A stretch of DNA of 64,000 bases. Origin: Sporothrix humicola. Taxonomy: Eukaryota; Ascomycota; Sordariomycetes; Ophiostomatales; Ophiostomataceae. A model generated the notes under the pieces. The model was given only the letters and a program-made list of their open reading frames with translations. It did not search any database and was not told the DNA's origin. The stretch spans positions 124,001 to 188,000 of the forward strand of contig WNYE01000068.1 of the NCBI GenBank assembly GCA_021396245.1. The letters run 5' to 3'. Position 1 is the first letter of the stretch. Each line of letters starts with the position of its first letter. A program made the position numbers and the translations under genes. Of the stretch, positions 9,589 through 19,954 are shown in pieces.

Positions 9589-11157
9589 TTACTCAAAAAT
9601 TGTACCGTCATAGTCCTTGCCATCGTACGGATCGCTTAGGGTATAATTGCCGGTGCAGGCATACGCATAGTTGGCCAGCGCGGTGGCATTCGCCTGGCTG
9701 GCCAAGAAATTCTCGAGAGCACAGAAGCCGTCAGTACGTCCAGCACAAGCACCGCCGCGAATGGTATTGAGGGGCAGGATGCCATTGTTGAGGCGTAAGC
9801 GGATAAACTTGTTGGAGGCATTGGCAAGGTTGGGGTTCTTGTAGACGGTCGTGTGTTCAGTGACGGGCTCCGGGTCGGCGCTGGAGCAGCCGTAGACTTC
9901 GGCGACAAGATGGCCACCAAAGGGTGTGAGGTGCGACAGAACAAAGTTGCGGTTGGGGTTGGGTGGCCACTGCTTGAGGGGCGGGGCATCACGCAAATAA
10001 TCGAGCGACATGGCTGTCAGGACGGAAATAATAATGTCGTCGTGGGAAAAGTCGGCATAAAACTTGGCGCCGAGCGGGAAGTCCTGGGCATTGTCGGTAA
10101 TGGTCGAGTTAACGCTCGAGTTGCTGACGGGAATGTACTGGTTCGTGAGACGGGCAATCAGCTCCTGGAGGTAGCCGATACCCTGGGCACGGCCAGTCGG
10201 GTTGCCGTATGAGTAGTCGTAATAGTACTCGGCATCGAGCGTGACCTCAAAACCAGCCCACTCATCAAGAGTAAAGAGACCGCAGAAGCCACTGTCGCCG
10301 AGAGCGGCAGTCTCGTATGCGCAAAGGCTCTGCATCGCGTAGGTGTCGTTGGTTGTCAGGTTGAAGCCAGCCGGAACATACTTCTGGAGACGTTTTGTGG
10401 CGGCTTGCAGATACTTGTCGACGTATGGCCACATTTCGACGTCGCCCAGGTCGATGATGGGTTCCTGGCCGTCGTTGTGGCAGCTGTCGTATGCGGCGAG
10501 CGTGTTGTTCTCGGTGCCGCCCTCGGGAATGACGACGACACGGAACGGCGCCGTCCAGTTGGAGAGCGTCGGGTCCGGGGTAGTTACAGGCTGGAACGAA
10601 GGGCCAAAGAAGCCTAGGGCCCACGAGATTTGCGAGTTCCAGATACGGCTCTGGCTCGTGGTGCGCAGAACGGGCTGGCTTGCCTGGTCTAGGGCAGCCG
10701 GGCTGCTGGCATTGTATGAGACCTGGCCGGCCGTGGCATTGTACAGCAGACGGCCGTAGCGGTTCCAAAAGGCCACGCCGTTGCTGAACTCTGTAGTTGC
10801 GCCGATGCCGGTGAGGTACGACTCAGTCATGAGGTAGCTGTAATCGTTGAGGAAGGCGAGGGGGCCGGTGAAGCTGCCGTTCTTGTTTGTAGCCACCTTG
10901 GCAGCAAAAGCGGCATCGTTGGGCGCGTCGTCGAATTCGCCGGTGCCGAAACGCTGGGCATGGCGTTGAAGAAGATGTGCTTGCTCAAGGGCGCAGGTGG
11001 ATGGGACACCAACATCGTTGACGCCAAAGTAGCTCTCCTCATTGTCAAAGTATGGCGACAGCTGGCCCCAGTACTTGGAGATGACATTGAGGTCCGTAGC
11101 CAGAGAGCTGCCAAGGGCACTTCCAGCTAGAGCCAGAAGGCAGGCCTGGCACTTCAT
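9589..11157 (-). CDS. Secreted histidine acid phosphatase / 3-phytase-like, variant active-site motif
   Basis: Single exon. I place the start at 11157 (522 residues) because it begins a clean signal peptide (residues 1-18); the frame stays open 107 codons further upstream but that part is low-complexity and leader-like. The active-site block reads RHAQRFGT at 65-72 where the consensus is RHGxRxP: the nucleophile His66 and both arginines are kept, but Gly becomes Ala and Pro becomes Gly. The RTTSQSR block is at 165-171 and the proton-donor motif is SHDD with His372-Asp373. At least ten N-glycosylation sequons and an even spread of cysteines suit a secreted glycoprotein. Likely role is phosphate release from external phosphomonoesters or phytate. 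A CACGTG site lies 380 bp upstream of the start. Confidence 0.9.
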   Translation of the reverse strand: MKCQACLLALAGSALGSSLATDLNVISKYWGQLSPYFDNEESYFGVNDVGVPSTCALEQAHLLQRHAQRFGTGEFDDAPNDAAFAAKVATNKNGSFTGPLAFLNDYSYLMTESYLTGIGATTEFSNGVAFWNRYGRLLYNATAGQVSYNASSPAALDQASQPVLRTTSQSRIWNSQISWALGFFGPSFQPVTTPDPTLSNWTAPFRVVVIPEGGTENNTLAAYDSCHNDGQEPIIDLGDVEMWPYVDKYLQAATKRLQKYVPAGFNLTTNDTYAMQSLCAYETAALGDSGFCGLFTLDEWAGFEVTLDAEYYYDYSYGNPTGRAQGIGYLQELIARLTNQYIPVSNSSVNSTITDNAQDFPLGAKFYADFSHDDIIISVLTAMSLDYLRDAPPLKQWPPNPNRNFVLSHLTPFGGHLVAEVYGCSSADPEPVTEHTTVYKNPNLANASNKFIRLRLNNGILPLNTIRGGACAGRTDGFCALENFLASQANATALANYAYACTGNYTLSDPYDGKDYDGTIFE

Positions 11158-13256
11158 GGCGACGAGAGGTGGTGATGATGTGAGAGAGGGGATTTGGCGA
11201 TGGGAGAATGAAGAAGACAGAAAGAGGATGCAGAGAAAAATGCGCCGCCGATCGCGAGAAATAAAAATTGACAAAGAGATGTGGATGGAGCTTATTTGTA
11301 TTCCCGCAGCATGTGTCCTGCCGATCACCACCGTGCTGGGCCGAAAATCTGCCCTGCGAGGTAAATGAGGCATATGAGGTACCTTTGGATAGTCCCGCGA
11401 CCGGCGTGCCTGGCGTTCGTAGATTGATTGTCTTGCATGTTGACTGTTGACTGGTTCTTTGTTTCTCTCAACATGCAACCCGCAGCTTCCCCTCTATACA
11501 AGGCAAGACAAGCTTTTACTACCCAGTTCTTGGCCCCACGTGTTTGGCTTTTGAGAGAAAAGAGGTATGCAGGATAACGAAAGAAGAGGGAAGGTGCGAT
11601 GCAGAAGGCAATGCGCATCGAAAGAGGAAAGACGGAGATGTGGGTGTTGGATGCGAAAAGGCAGGAGTAGGTTGGTTGTTAGGACCAATCGGGAAAGTAC
11701 TGTACTTTCGATGCAGCAATTGCACAAATGCCTCGTTTTCTCGTTCGTATGGGCAAAATCGGAATTCGCCGTGAACATAGATGGCCCGTCTTTATGCCAC
11801 TTCCTTGCACATCACTCTTATCGAAATGCTACACTCGGCCGGGATGCCTCGGATGAACATTGACGAGGTTCAGCGCCGAGGGCTATCAATTGCTGTCAAC
11901 CACAGCAAAATCCCGTTTTACAGCCGTCTGACGTCGTAACTACACTTCCGTGAGTACGTATGCCGTTTATGTCGTATTCAATTTGTAGAATAAATATAAA
12001 GAAGAATAAGAAGGTCAACGGTCGCATCCTCCGTCTTCGGTGAGTTGAATTGGCACGACGGCATTTACACGTGGAGTTGGTCGATGGCCGTTATTGGGCG
12101 AAATCTTGGCGCTTCGGCAGGTGCTATAGAGCTTGCAAAAAGACGCTGTAGCTCGGGCGCATTAGGTGAGCTTGTTTGCAACAAGGCGACGACCGCGACG
12201 GAGGCAAAGAAATGGTTACAAAACAAACTGGATGAGAATGATGTTTATAAACAAGCAAAGGTGAAGTCTTTAATATAAAACATGTGAATAATGTCGACAC
12301 TATGTTGTATTGCGATTCTTGGCTTTCCCACTCTTTGCCTTACGGTTACCAGCTTACAGCGCTTAACTGCCCTACAGGGCACTAGCACTAGGGCAGCATC
12401 GCGCTGTCTTGGCTGCCTACAGCGTGTAAGTGGGAGTTTCCTAATCGGGCAACATCTAGACATCACGCATCGATACGAAATACGAAGGCATGGAGATGAA
12501 TATGTGCCTAACTATCACATAAATTATAATGTGACTCTACTAAGGATATGAAAGGAACAATTTTTGATAAAAAATCATGTGTGAATCAGTACAGTAAATG
12601 CGGGTATGCTCAAAAACCCGGCATCACGATGTTGTCCAGACAAATTTGAACAAAGATAAAGAGCACAGCCAAGCACAGCCTTGTTTCATTCTGCACGGTC
12701 AATTGTGACGGCAAAAGAATCCAAGATAAGCATTTTGTACTTTGACTGTCTTTCATCTTCCACCTTCCTCTCCCCCTCAACCCGTATCGCTTCAGATAAT
12801 CCTCCATCGATCGGCCTGGTTAAATGGACGGCCCCTGTTTATGCACCGGTCGATCGTCAAAGTTTAAGTCAAAGCCATCTTGGATTACAGTTGAATCTGA
12901 ACGCACAAAAAAGCGCACGACCGCATCTCTAACAAATCTCCGACTTTTATGATGACCCGGGGAGAAAACAGGAGTTCATGCCAGACACAGACATGCCAAG
13001 GGACGGCAATTAGAATACGATGGAGGGTAAGAAGGAGGGAAATGGTTGAGGCAAAGGAGAGGTGAGGTAGGAGAGAACCAACAGAAAGGGGGTTTCCCCA
13101 TTCCTGGGACCCAGATATATCTTGTTCGTGGTTCCAGATCTCTTTGATTTTCTTGATTTTATTCGCCTTCTTCTCCACATCAATTTAAGACAGGAGCAGT
13201 GGAGGAAACGGAGACGACAATCTATCAACTAGACAGTTCACCAACATTACATCACT
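11158..13256. other. Intergenic: divergent promoters of the phosphatase and the Cys-rich membrane protein
   Basis: About 2.1 kb with no supportable gene. It contains the CACGTG site at 11537-11542; the minus-strand leader just upstream of the phosphatase is CT-rich in the sense direction. I see no repeat or RNA gene. Confidence 0.55.
11537..11542. promoter_or_regulatory. CACGTG E-box upstream of the secreted phosphatase gene
   Basis: Perfect CACGTG about 380 bp upstream of the ATG at 11157, similar in spacing to the site before the left-edge phosphatase. Candidate NUC-1/Pho4-type element. Confidence 0.4.
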
Positions 13257-14567
13257 ATGTATCAACACACACGATATTTGCGGATGATGGGTTTAGGATG
13301 TCTTCTTACTATTGCATTCCTACCTTCTGTCCTCGCCGACGCCCAATGCTACGCCATCAACGGCCAAAAGAGTTCTGGAACGCCATGCAATGCCGCCGCC
13401 ACGGGCCAGACCGGGTCTCATACATCCTGCTGTGACGAAAGCAAACAAGAAGCCTGTCTAGCCACGGGCGTCTGCTTTGCCACCCAGCGGTCCGACAACA
13501 ACACCTTTTGGGCCGAGGGCTGTACTGATCCAACAGGACTGGATCCGGCCTGTCCACAATATTGCGGGGCGGCTAGTCCATTTGTGGCCGGCCAGCCCAT
13601 TCAGACGACATACACGGTTCTGTCATGCGGCGGCAATGCTTGGTGCTGCTGCTTTGACAGTTTTGGCAAGTCGTGCAACAAGACGGACTGCTGTGCCCAA
13701 AAGAACTTTACACTGGCACGTGGGTTGGGTTCTGTCGTGAGACAGTTTACAGCGTCGCCGACGACAAACACCTCTGGGAGCTCGTCTCCATCCCCTTCGT
13801 CCGGACCCGGCTCCTGGTTTGGCGACGGAAATGGAGATGGGCGCCGATGGGACCGCAACCAGCGACTGGTGACGGCCATTGTGGCTGGTGTTTTGGGTGC
13901 TCTACTGCTTGCATCGCTTGTTGCTCTCTGTTTCTCGTACAGCAGAGCGAGGCATCTCCGCCGGCTGGTGGACCACCTCCAGGAGCAAGAGAAAGAGGCA
14001 CTTGTGGTCAGGTCGTCACTGCCACCGTCGTCGGCAGTGCCTTCACCACTCTCTCCACGAGTCCGCTCTCTACGGATCACAACACAAGGTCTGGCTGGAG
14101 GACAAATCGGTGCCACTCGTGTCAGTGCTGCCAAAGACGATGTCGTCTCGCCGATCTCGTACGAACAACTCCAACATCTCCAGCAGCAACAACAACAGTA
14201 CAGTGGAGGTGGTGTCAGACGAGGCTCATCCTCATCTAGCTTCCATCAACCACCACCTCCATTCTCGCAGCAGCCACAGCAGTATCAGAACCAAAACCAA
14301 CAGTATGCCCAGCAGCAAATCAACGGCTTCAGCTTCAACCAACAGCCCCAGACGCCATCCTGGACACATGGCGGAACCTTCCGTCACAACAGTATCGACA
14401 GCAACATGAACTCGTCTGGAAATGGAAATGGGCACAACAACGACAGCGCTCATGGAAGAGACAATACACATGGAAGTGGCCACAGGCATGGAAACGTCAC
14501 CAACACTGCTGAGCTGGCCAGCCCTATGCCTGTCTCAGAACTACCCACCGAGAAGTACATGAACTAG
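13257..14567 (+). CDS. Cys-rich single-pass plasma-membrane protein, sensor-like
   Basis: Single exon of 436 residues. Seen in order: a signal peptide (1-28), a cysteine-rich ectodomain (about 31-146, 18 cysteines including CC and CCC runs), a Ser/Thr/Pro/Gly-rich stalk (165-197), one transmembrane helix (204-227) followed by a basic stop-transfer stretch, and a long cytosolic tail rich in Gln, Asn, Ser and His that ends in a PVSELPTEKYMN-like segment. This architecture, and an acidic/PVELP-type tail end, recurs in fungal type I membrane proteins related to Mid2/SKG6-like wall-stress sensors. I infer a wall or surface sensor; there is no enzymatic domain. The exact ligand and partners cannot be read from sequence. 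Introns are absent. Confidence 0.8.
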   Translation: MYQHTRYLRMMGLGCLLTIAFLPSVLADAQCYAINGQKSSGTPCNAAATGQTGSHTSCCDESKQEACLATGVCFATQRSDNNTFWAEGCTDPTGLDPACPQYCGAASPFVAGQPIQTTYTVLSCGGNAWCCCFDSFGKSCNKTDCCAQKNFTLARGLGSVVRQFTASPTTNTSGSSSPSPSSGPGSWFGDGNGDGRRWDRNQRLVTAIVAGVLGALLLASLVALCFSYSRARHLRRLVDHLQEQEKEALVVRSSLPPSSAVPSPLSPRVRSLRITTQGLAGGQIGATRVSAAKDDVVSPISYEQLQHLQQQQQQYSGGGVRRGSSSSSFHQPPPPFSQQPQQYQNQNQQYAQQQINGFSFNQQPQTPSWTHGGTFRHNSIDSNMNSSGNGNGHNNDSAHGRDNTHGSGHRHGNVTNTAELASPMPVSELPTEKYMN

Positions 14568-15228
14568 TGTGCATTCTCGTTTGTTTCACGGCCTGTTGTA
14601 TTCATTTCACTATTTTCTTTGGCGTTCCTGGAGCACTGGTTCTTCTTTACCAACACTGTATCTACTATTTTCTATACCATCTGGCGGACATGTAGGCAAT
14701 TCACTCGTATTCCCATCTTGCAATGCATTCTGGGCCCCTTCCTCGTAGTCTTACCTAGTGGGAGTTGCAGGCCCCCAAAGCGCTGAAACTGGTAAGATTG
14801 TGATGGACCGGGAAAATGTGAATGTTCAGAATACGAGGAAGAGGGCACGGCAATGCACAACTTCGAGGCATTATCTGTCACGGATAAAGTGTGCATGGCC
14901 GAGGGGGAGATTTCTGGGGTTTGTTGTGGGAGAGCAATGCCGGGTAAAGTGGACAAGGAGAATTCTCGGGTTTGATTTCGGCCGGTCCCTGGCCAGAACT
15001 TCAATATTAAGTTCTTTTCGTCCTGAACCGGGCTGTGAAAGCTTATCACGTCTTGGCTTTCTTCACGTTTCAGGCTTTACGGTCTCGATCACACAGTAAT
15101 GTCACAGTCCATCTGATCTGGCTGCTCATAATAACGTAAAATGAATTTCGCTGGTATATGCCTCATGCTGTACTTGCTATCCCCTTTTCGTAATCCTTTA
15201 TCGCCGTGCCCATCCCCTTGGAAGACTC
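14568..15228. other. Intergenic between convergent genes (membrane protein and RFC3)
   Basis: About 660 bp serving as 3' ends of two convergent genes. No further feature is seen. Confidence 0.6.
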
Positions 15229-16416
15229 TTATGAGCTCATCATCTCACAACCGCTCCGAATCACACCGACAAGCGCGCCCGTCTGGACCGTCTCACCGGC
15301 ACCGCTGGCCACCCGGTGCTCAATGTCCGCCAGCCCGCTGAGCCACGTCACCATCACCTTGGGGCTCGCCTCCACCTTGACGATCTCTTCCGAGAGCGCC
15401 GTGATAATGTCTGCCAGTGCCAGGCCGCGGGCCACCTTGAGCGCGTTGATTGTGTTGAGGCACGACGTGACGTCTGTCGTTGTCAAAAGCGTCTGCAAGA
15501 TCTCGCGGATCGCGTCGGGCGGCGGTGCCGCAATGCAGTTGTAAATGGTCTCGGTCGTAATCATCTCACGGACGACCGGCTCGTCCTTTTTGACCTCCTC
15601 GCCCTTGGCTCGCAGGGGCGTACTCGACGCATGACACGCCTGCAGCACATTCAGGGCCCGCCGCATATCGCCGCGGCTCAGCGTGACGAGCGCGTCGGCC
15701 GCCTCGGGCATGATCTGGACTGACTCCTCGTCGATGACGCGGTTGACGAGCACGCGAATGTCGTCCTCCTTCAGGGGGCTGAAGCGGAAGCGCGTGCACC
15801 GCGACAGCAGCGCGGGCGACAGTTTGTGGGCGTAGTTGGCAATGATGCAGAACCGCGTGTTGGCCGTGTACTTTTCCATGATGCGGCGCAGGGCCATCTG
15901 TGCCGTGTTGGTCATGGCGTCTGCCTCGTCGAGGATGATCAACTTGAAAGTGGCGAGGCTGCTCTCGCGAGGACCGTCGCCCGTTGCTGCTGCTGTTGGC
16001 GCCCGTGCAAAGATCTGCTTGGTCGACGCAAACGTCTTGATCTGCTCGCGCACAACGTCGATGCCGCGGTCGTCCGAGGCATTGAGTTCCAGCACCATCT
16101 GCCGAACATTGGCCGCGCCATAGATCCGCCGCGCCAGGGCCAGGATGGTCGACGTCTTGCCCGTACCGGGCGGGCCATACAGCAAAAGATGGGGCAGCCG
16201 GTTCGAGTCGACAAACTTGTTGATGGTGGCCAGGATGTCCTGATGGCCCGAGACGTCGGCCAGCGACACGGGACGGTACTTTTCGACCCACGGCAGCGTA
16301 TCCTCGGCCTCAACAGGCAGGTTCACGGCGGTGGAACGCTTGCCCTTGCCGCTCTCTGCGGAAAACTTGATGTCGTTGCGTGGCGGGTCCACGTCCATCT
16401 CCTCGACGTCGGACAT
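15229..16416 (-). CDS. RFC3: Replication factor C small subunit (yeast Rfc3 / human RFC5 type)
   Basis: Single exon; start chosen at 16416 (395 residues) because upstream in-frame codons to 16563 are Pro/Ser/Thr-rich and resemble a leader, while the chosen ATG opens a short acidic tail followed directly by the conserved PWVEKYRP box (42-49). Clamp-loader AAA+ motifs are intact: Walker A GPPGTGKT at 81-88, a LNASDDRG sensor-region block at 111-118, Walker B LDEAD at 162-166, and the SRC arginine-finger motif at 205-207. Residues 138-153 form a small Ala/Gly-rich insertion. Role: with RFC1, 2, 4 and 5 it opens and loads the PCNA ring on primer-template DNA in the nucleus, and serves in alternative loaders for checkpoint and cohesion. 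Assignment to the Rfc3 rather than Rfc2/4 branch is by overall sequence feel. Confidence 0.93.
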   Translation of the reverse strand: MSDVEEMDVDPPRNDIKFSAESGKGKRSTAVNLPVEAEDTLPWVEKYRPVSLADVSGHQDILATINKFVDSNRLPHLLLYGPPGTGKTSTILALARRIYGAANVRQMVLELNASDDRGIDVVREQIKTFASTKQIFARAPTAAATGDGPRESSLATFKLIILDEADAMTNTAQMALRRIMEKYTANTRFCIIANYAHKLSPALLSRCTRFRFSPLKEDDIRVLVNRVIDEESVQIMPEAADALVTLSRGDMRRALNVLQACHASSTPLRAKGEEVKKDEPVVREMITTETIYNCIAAPPPDAIREILQTLLTTTDVTSCLNTINALKVARGLALADIITALSEEIVKVEASPKVMVTWLSGLADIEHRVASGAGETVQTGALVGVIRSGCEMMSS

Positions 16417-17287
16417 GATGGGCGGGTGCGTAGCTAAAGGAGGAAATAGAGTAGGAAGGAGTGTCGATTGAGATCGTGGTGAAGGTGGATTGGAGGTCGT
16501 GATCGAATTGGGTTGAATTGGAGATGTCGGTGGTGGCGTTGTGGAATGAAGCTGTTCTGTCAACGTCAGTTGTCAGTTTGACAGGAGCTAAAGTGCAAAA
16601 TCGCGACGCGTCCAAGGCGGGCGGGCACGCGTTGAGTGGTTGCGGTGGAAGGTGCTGGTCCGTGCGTGATCACGTGAAACATCACGCAGACATCCGTCGT
16701 CCTTGCCTCGACCACGAACTCGTAAACTTCCCCTTTTTCCAATTGAACATGATAATTTGTTTTCTTTTCTCTATTTTCATTTATACCGCATATCTCGGCA
16801 ATTATCCGTTCACATCAACAATACTCAAAATTGAGACGAAGGGTCCCCGCCATACCCCGGCTCATGACGGCCAAGAGGAAGACCTGATATTCATGACGAT
16901 GCGAGCGTGGAGTCGAAATTGACGCAATTGACGAACTCAAGAGGTCCTTCTTACAATCCTCAAAGGACTGGATTGGCAATGTCGGGAACCTCTTCAGACC
17001 AGTTCGTGCCGTCCTTGGTTGTGGGCGCAATTGAGGACCTGCAATATGGCTCGCCCAGCCGAGGGTTCGTTTTAGGCGGGATGCTCGTCGATATTGGAGG
17101 CGACATGGCCCACGCATCCGGATATCCGCGAAGAGGAAGTGTGAGATTTCCATGAGCTGGATTGTGAATAAGTATTCACATGTTCCTACATCAAGTGGTG
17201 ACTGAAGTGCACTTGTTTGTCAATCTCACGCATTCTTCTTCTTTTCTATCCTCGCCTACTACATTGTCTCCATAGACCACCTTCGAC
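16417..17287. promoter_or_regulatory. Shared divergent promoter region of RFC3 and the GDSL esterase
   Basis: 870 bp between divergent starts. It includes a CACGTG embedded in TGATCACGTGAAACATCACG near 16668-16685. No TATA box or coding frame worth reporting is seen. Confidence 0.45.
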
Positions 17288-18238
17288 ATGGCTTCTCGAT
17301 TTGCAATGTTACTGCTTGCCAGCAGTGTGGCGGCTGCTCCTCTGGCGGCCATTACGGGTACCAAATACCTGTTTGTCTTGTAGGTTAACGCCCCTCCCCT
17401 AATACTCTTTTTCAATGGCTGAACGCTTTCTCTCAGCGGCGACTCGTATACGTCGACCGGCTTCAGTATCAGCGGTGCCAAACCTTCAGCCTCCAACCCG
17501 CTCGGCAACCCAGCCCTGCCTGGCAACACAATGGCCGGCGGCATGACATGGGTCGGCCACTTGGCGACAGAGCACAACACGTCATTGACTCTGGCCTACG
17601 ATTTCGCCGTTGCCGGCGCAACGGTCGACAACAGCATCGTGGCCGCCTACAGCAGTTCTGTGCCGAGCGTCGTCGAGCAGGTTGGGACGTGGACCAAGAA
17701 TCTGGGTGTGTCACCACCGCCAAGCTATGCACCCTGGACGGCCGACAATTCGCTGTTTGCCGTGTGGATCGGCGTCAACGACGTGGGCAACTCGTACACC
17801 AAAGCGGCGTCGGCCGAGACGGCGCTTGTCAATAAGGATCTGGACCAGTACTTTGCCCAATTGGCCACTCTCTACAAAGGAGGTGCCCGGCAGTTTGCCC
17901 TGCTCAGCATCCCACCCACACAGAACACGCCGTTTATGAAGGGCCAGTCGGGTGTGTCGGGGCTGGTGACGGCCATTACCGACTGGAACGGACAGCTGGC
18001 GACGCGGGCGGCGGCGTTTGTGGCGGCCAACACGGGCGCCAACATTACACTGGTGGACACGCAGGCGCCGTGGCAAAAGGCGATTGCGGACCCCAAGACG
18101 TACGGGGCGACGAACGCGACGTGCGTGAATGCCAATGGCAAGTCGTGCCTGTGGTACAACTCGTACCATCCCGGCCAGGCGATTCACAAGCTGGTGGCCC
18201 AGGCAGTGGCCGATGCCTTTAAGGGGACGTTCTTTTAG
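17288..18238 (+). CDS. Secreted GDSL/SGNH esterase (CE16-like)
   Basis: Two exons, 17288-17379 and 17437-18238, 297 residues; the 57-nt phase-2 intron splits the Phe codon just before the catalytic block, and splicing restores FVFGDSYTS. A signal peptide covers about residues 1-17. SGNH blocks: nucleophile Ser34 in GDSY, block II Gly91, block III GVND with Asn145, and block V with His275. In block V the usual DxxH reads NSYH, so the position of the catalytic acid is Asn272. Family knowledge: CE16 enzymes remove acetyl groups from xylo- and other oligosaccharides outside the cell; related GDSL proteins act on lipids. The Asp-to-Asn change may leave a Ser-His dyad. It is convergent with the acid phosphatase, 199 bp away. 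Confidence 0.88.
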
Positions 18239-18437
18239 GGTAAGCAGGAATTGGGATTGAATCAGTTTAAAAATGGACGTGAGAACGTCGACTGAATTAT
18301 ATATTAAGGTTTTGTGTACAAAGTATAACACGTACTGTTATTCTCTCCCTGTCTCTCATTCACATCTCCATTTTCGTCACCTTTCTTCCACACCTTACTA
18401 ACTCCATCTCTTTTTTCACTGCTTTGCCCACACAAGC

Positions 18438-19711
18438 TTACTTGCCGAAGCCGTACTGGGCAGGGGGGTTGAGGCCGTCGTTGACCTCGACGGTGTCCTT
18501 GTAGTACGAGGGGTTCTTGTTGCCGTACCACTTCTGCTGGACGCTCTGGGCGACCTTGCGGCCGTTGTGCTCGAGGCACAGGTTGGGCTTGGGGTAGACG
18601 GCGAAGCTGGGAGCGGAGTTGAAGACGCCGTCGTACGAGACGTTGTAGTAGTGCTTGGCCTTGCTGGCGGCGTCAAAGGTGCGCAGCGAGTCGCCCGTCT
18701 TGTCGGCGACGACCTGGTAGACGTTGGCGCCGACGTCCCAGCGGCCGAGCGTGGGCAGGCCCCAGTTGGCCTCGACGGTCGAGATCTCGCTGTAGTGGTT
18801 GTAGAAGTTGTCGTCGGTGGTGCCGACAAGCTCGGCGGGGACGGCGTCACCAAGAAGAATACCGAGGATCTGGTTCTGGATGCTGTAGCTCGAGTTCTCA
18901 TCAAAGGTAATCAGGACCAGCGTGTTGTTCATGAAGCGGTCGTCGTCGAGCAGGGGCTCAACAAAGTTGCGGGTCCAGGTGCCGGCAACGGTGACGGACG
19001 TGTCGTGGCCGTCCGAGGTCATGTTGGGCGTGATGAACATCCACTGGGGCAGGGTGCCGGCGGCCAGGTCCTCGTAGAACGCCGTCAGGTTCTTCATTTG
19101 GGAGAGACGCTGCTCCGAGACGGTGTTCTTGTTGTACAGCACGGCCGGGTTGTGCTTGCGCACGTAGTCGTTGGCCTTGGTCTGCTGGTTGACCCAGCCC
19201 ATGCCCTCGAAGCCGGCATAGGGCATGTCCTCCTGGTACTCGGCCCAGCTGATGCCGGCGCCCTCGAGCAGGTCAATGACGGTGCTGACATTCGAGTTGA
19301 TGTAGTTCATGTTGTCATTGTTCATGCCAAAGTAGTCGCCGCCAATGGCCGCCGCGTAGTTGGGCTCGGACGGGTGCGTGAGGGCGTAGTTGTTGGTCAG
19401 CTTGATGCCCTTTGTGGCAAGGAAATCGAGGTTGGCTAAGACGTGGTGAGCAATTATTCAAATGAGCATCTCGGGGAGGAGTACGTACGATCGCCGGCAG
19501 CAAGGGTGTAGTCGGTGTTCTCGAGCCAGATGATGGCCAGGCGGTCAAATGCCTTGCCCTTGACGTGGCTGGTAGGGCTGCTCGACTTGGCAGTAGCTTG
19601 GGCGGCGTAGACGGCGCTGGTGCCCGTGGCCGTGTACATGACCGAGGCGGAGACGGCGGCGGCAGAGACCGACGACGCCGCCGCCAGGAGAACGGCAGAA
19701 GTGTACATCAT
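18438..19711 (-). CDS. Secreted acid phosphatase, phosphoesterase family (aphA/phoA-like)
   Basis: Two exons on the minus strand, 19711-19489 and 19435-18438, 406 residues; the 53-nt intron (GTACGT donor, TTAG acceptor) splits a Pro codon so that the product reads AAGDPNLDFL across the junction. Seen: a signal peptide (about 1-19), the metal-site motif WLENTDY at 62-68, the THPSEPNY block just after the intron, GGDYFGM, and a downstream TFDEN block. These match fungal phosphate-repressible acid phosphatases of the PF04185 phosphoesterase family, unrelated in fold to the two histidine phosphatases in this window. Role is release of phosphate from external esters. Several N-glycosylation sequons are present. 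A double ATG (19711 and 19708) starts the protein; choice between them is trivial. Confidence 0.92.
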
Positions 19712-19844
19712 TTTGGCGATGGTGAAGATGAACCAAGGGAGGGAAAAGAAAGAAAAACGAAGGTGGGTGGTGAGGAAAAGAAGAGAAGAAAGAGCGTGCC
19801 GATCTTTTTTCAAAGGATAGACAGAGCAGCGGACAGGCACGGAC

Positions 19845-19850
19845 TATATA
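19845..19850 (-). promoter_or_regulatory. TATA box of the acid phosphatase gene
   Basis: TATATA in the minus-strand context AGTATATAGTC, 134-139 bp upstream of the ATG at 19711. The sense strand between it and the ATG is CT-rich, as in many fungal leaders. Confidence 0.5.
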
Positions 19851-19948
19851 CTGGGGATGTCGATCTCGACGTGCGAGTGTCGTATGGAGGCAGGTCCCCT
19901 TGTCGAATATCTCACTTCCTGTCAAGTCGAACTGTGTCTCCTATGGCG

Positions 19949-19954
19949 CACGTT
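19949..19954. promoter_or_regulatory. CACGTT sites upstream of the acid phosphatase gene
   Basis: CACGTT occurs here, about 240 bp upstream of the start, and again at 20263-20268. Yeast PHO5 uses one CACGTT-core and one CACGTG-core Pho4 site, so these are candidates for phosphate control. Hexamers of this kind also occur by chance. Confidence 0.3.
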
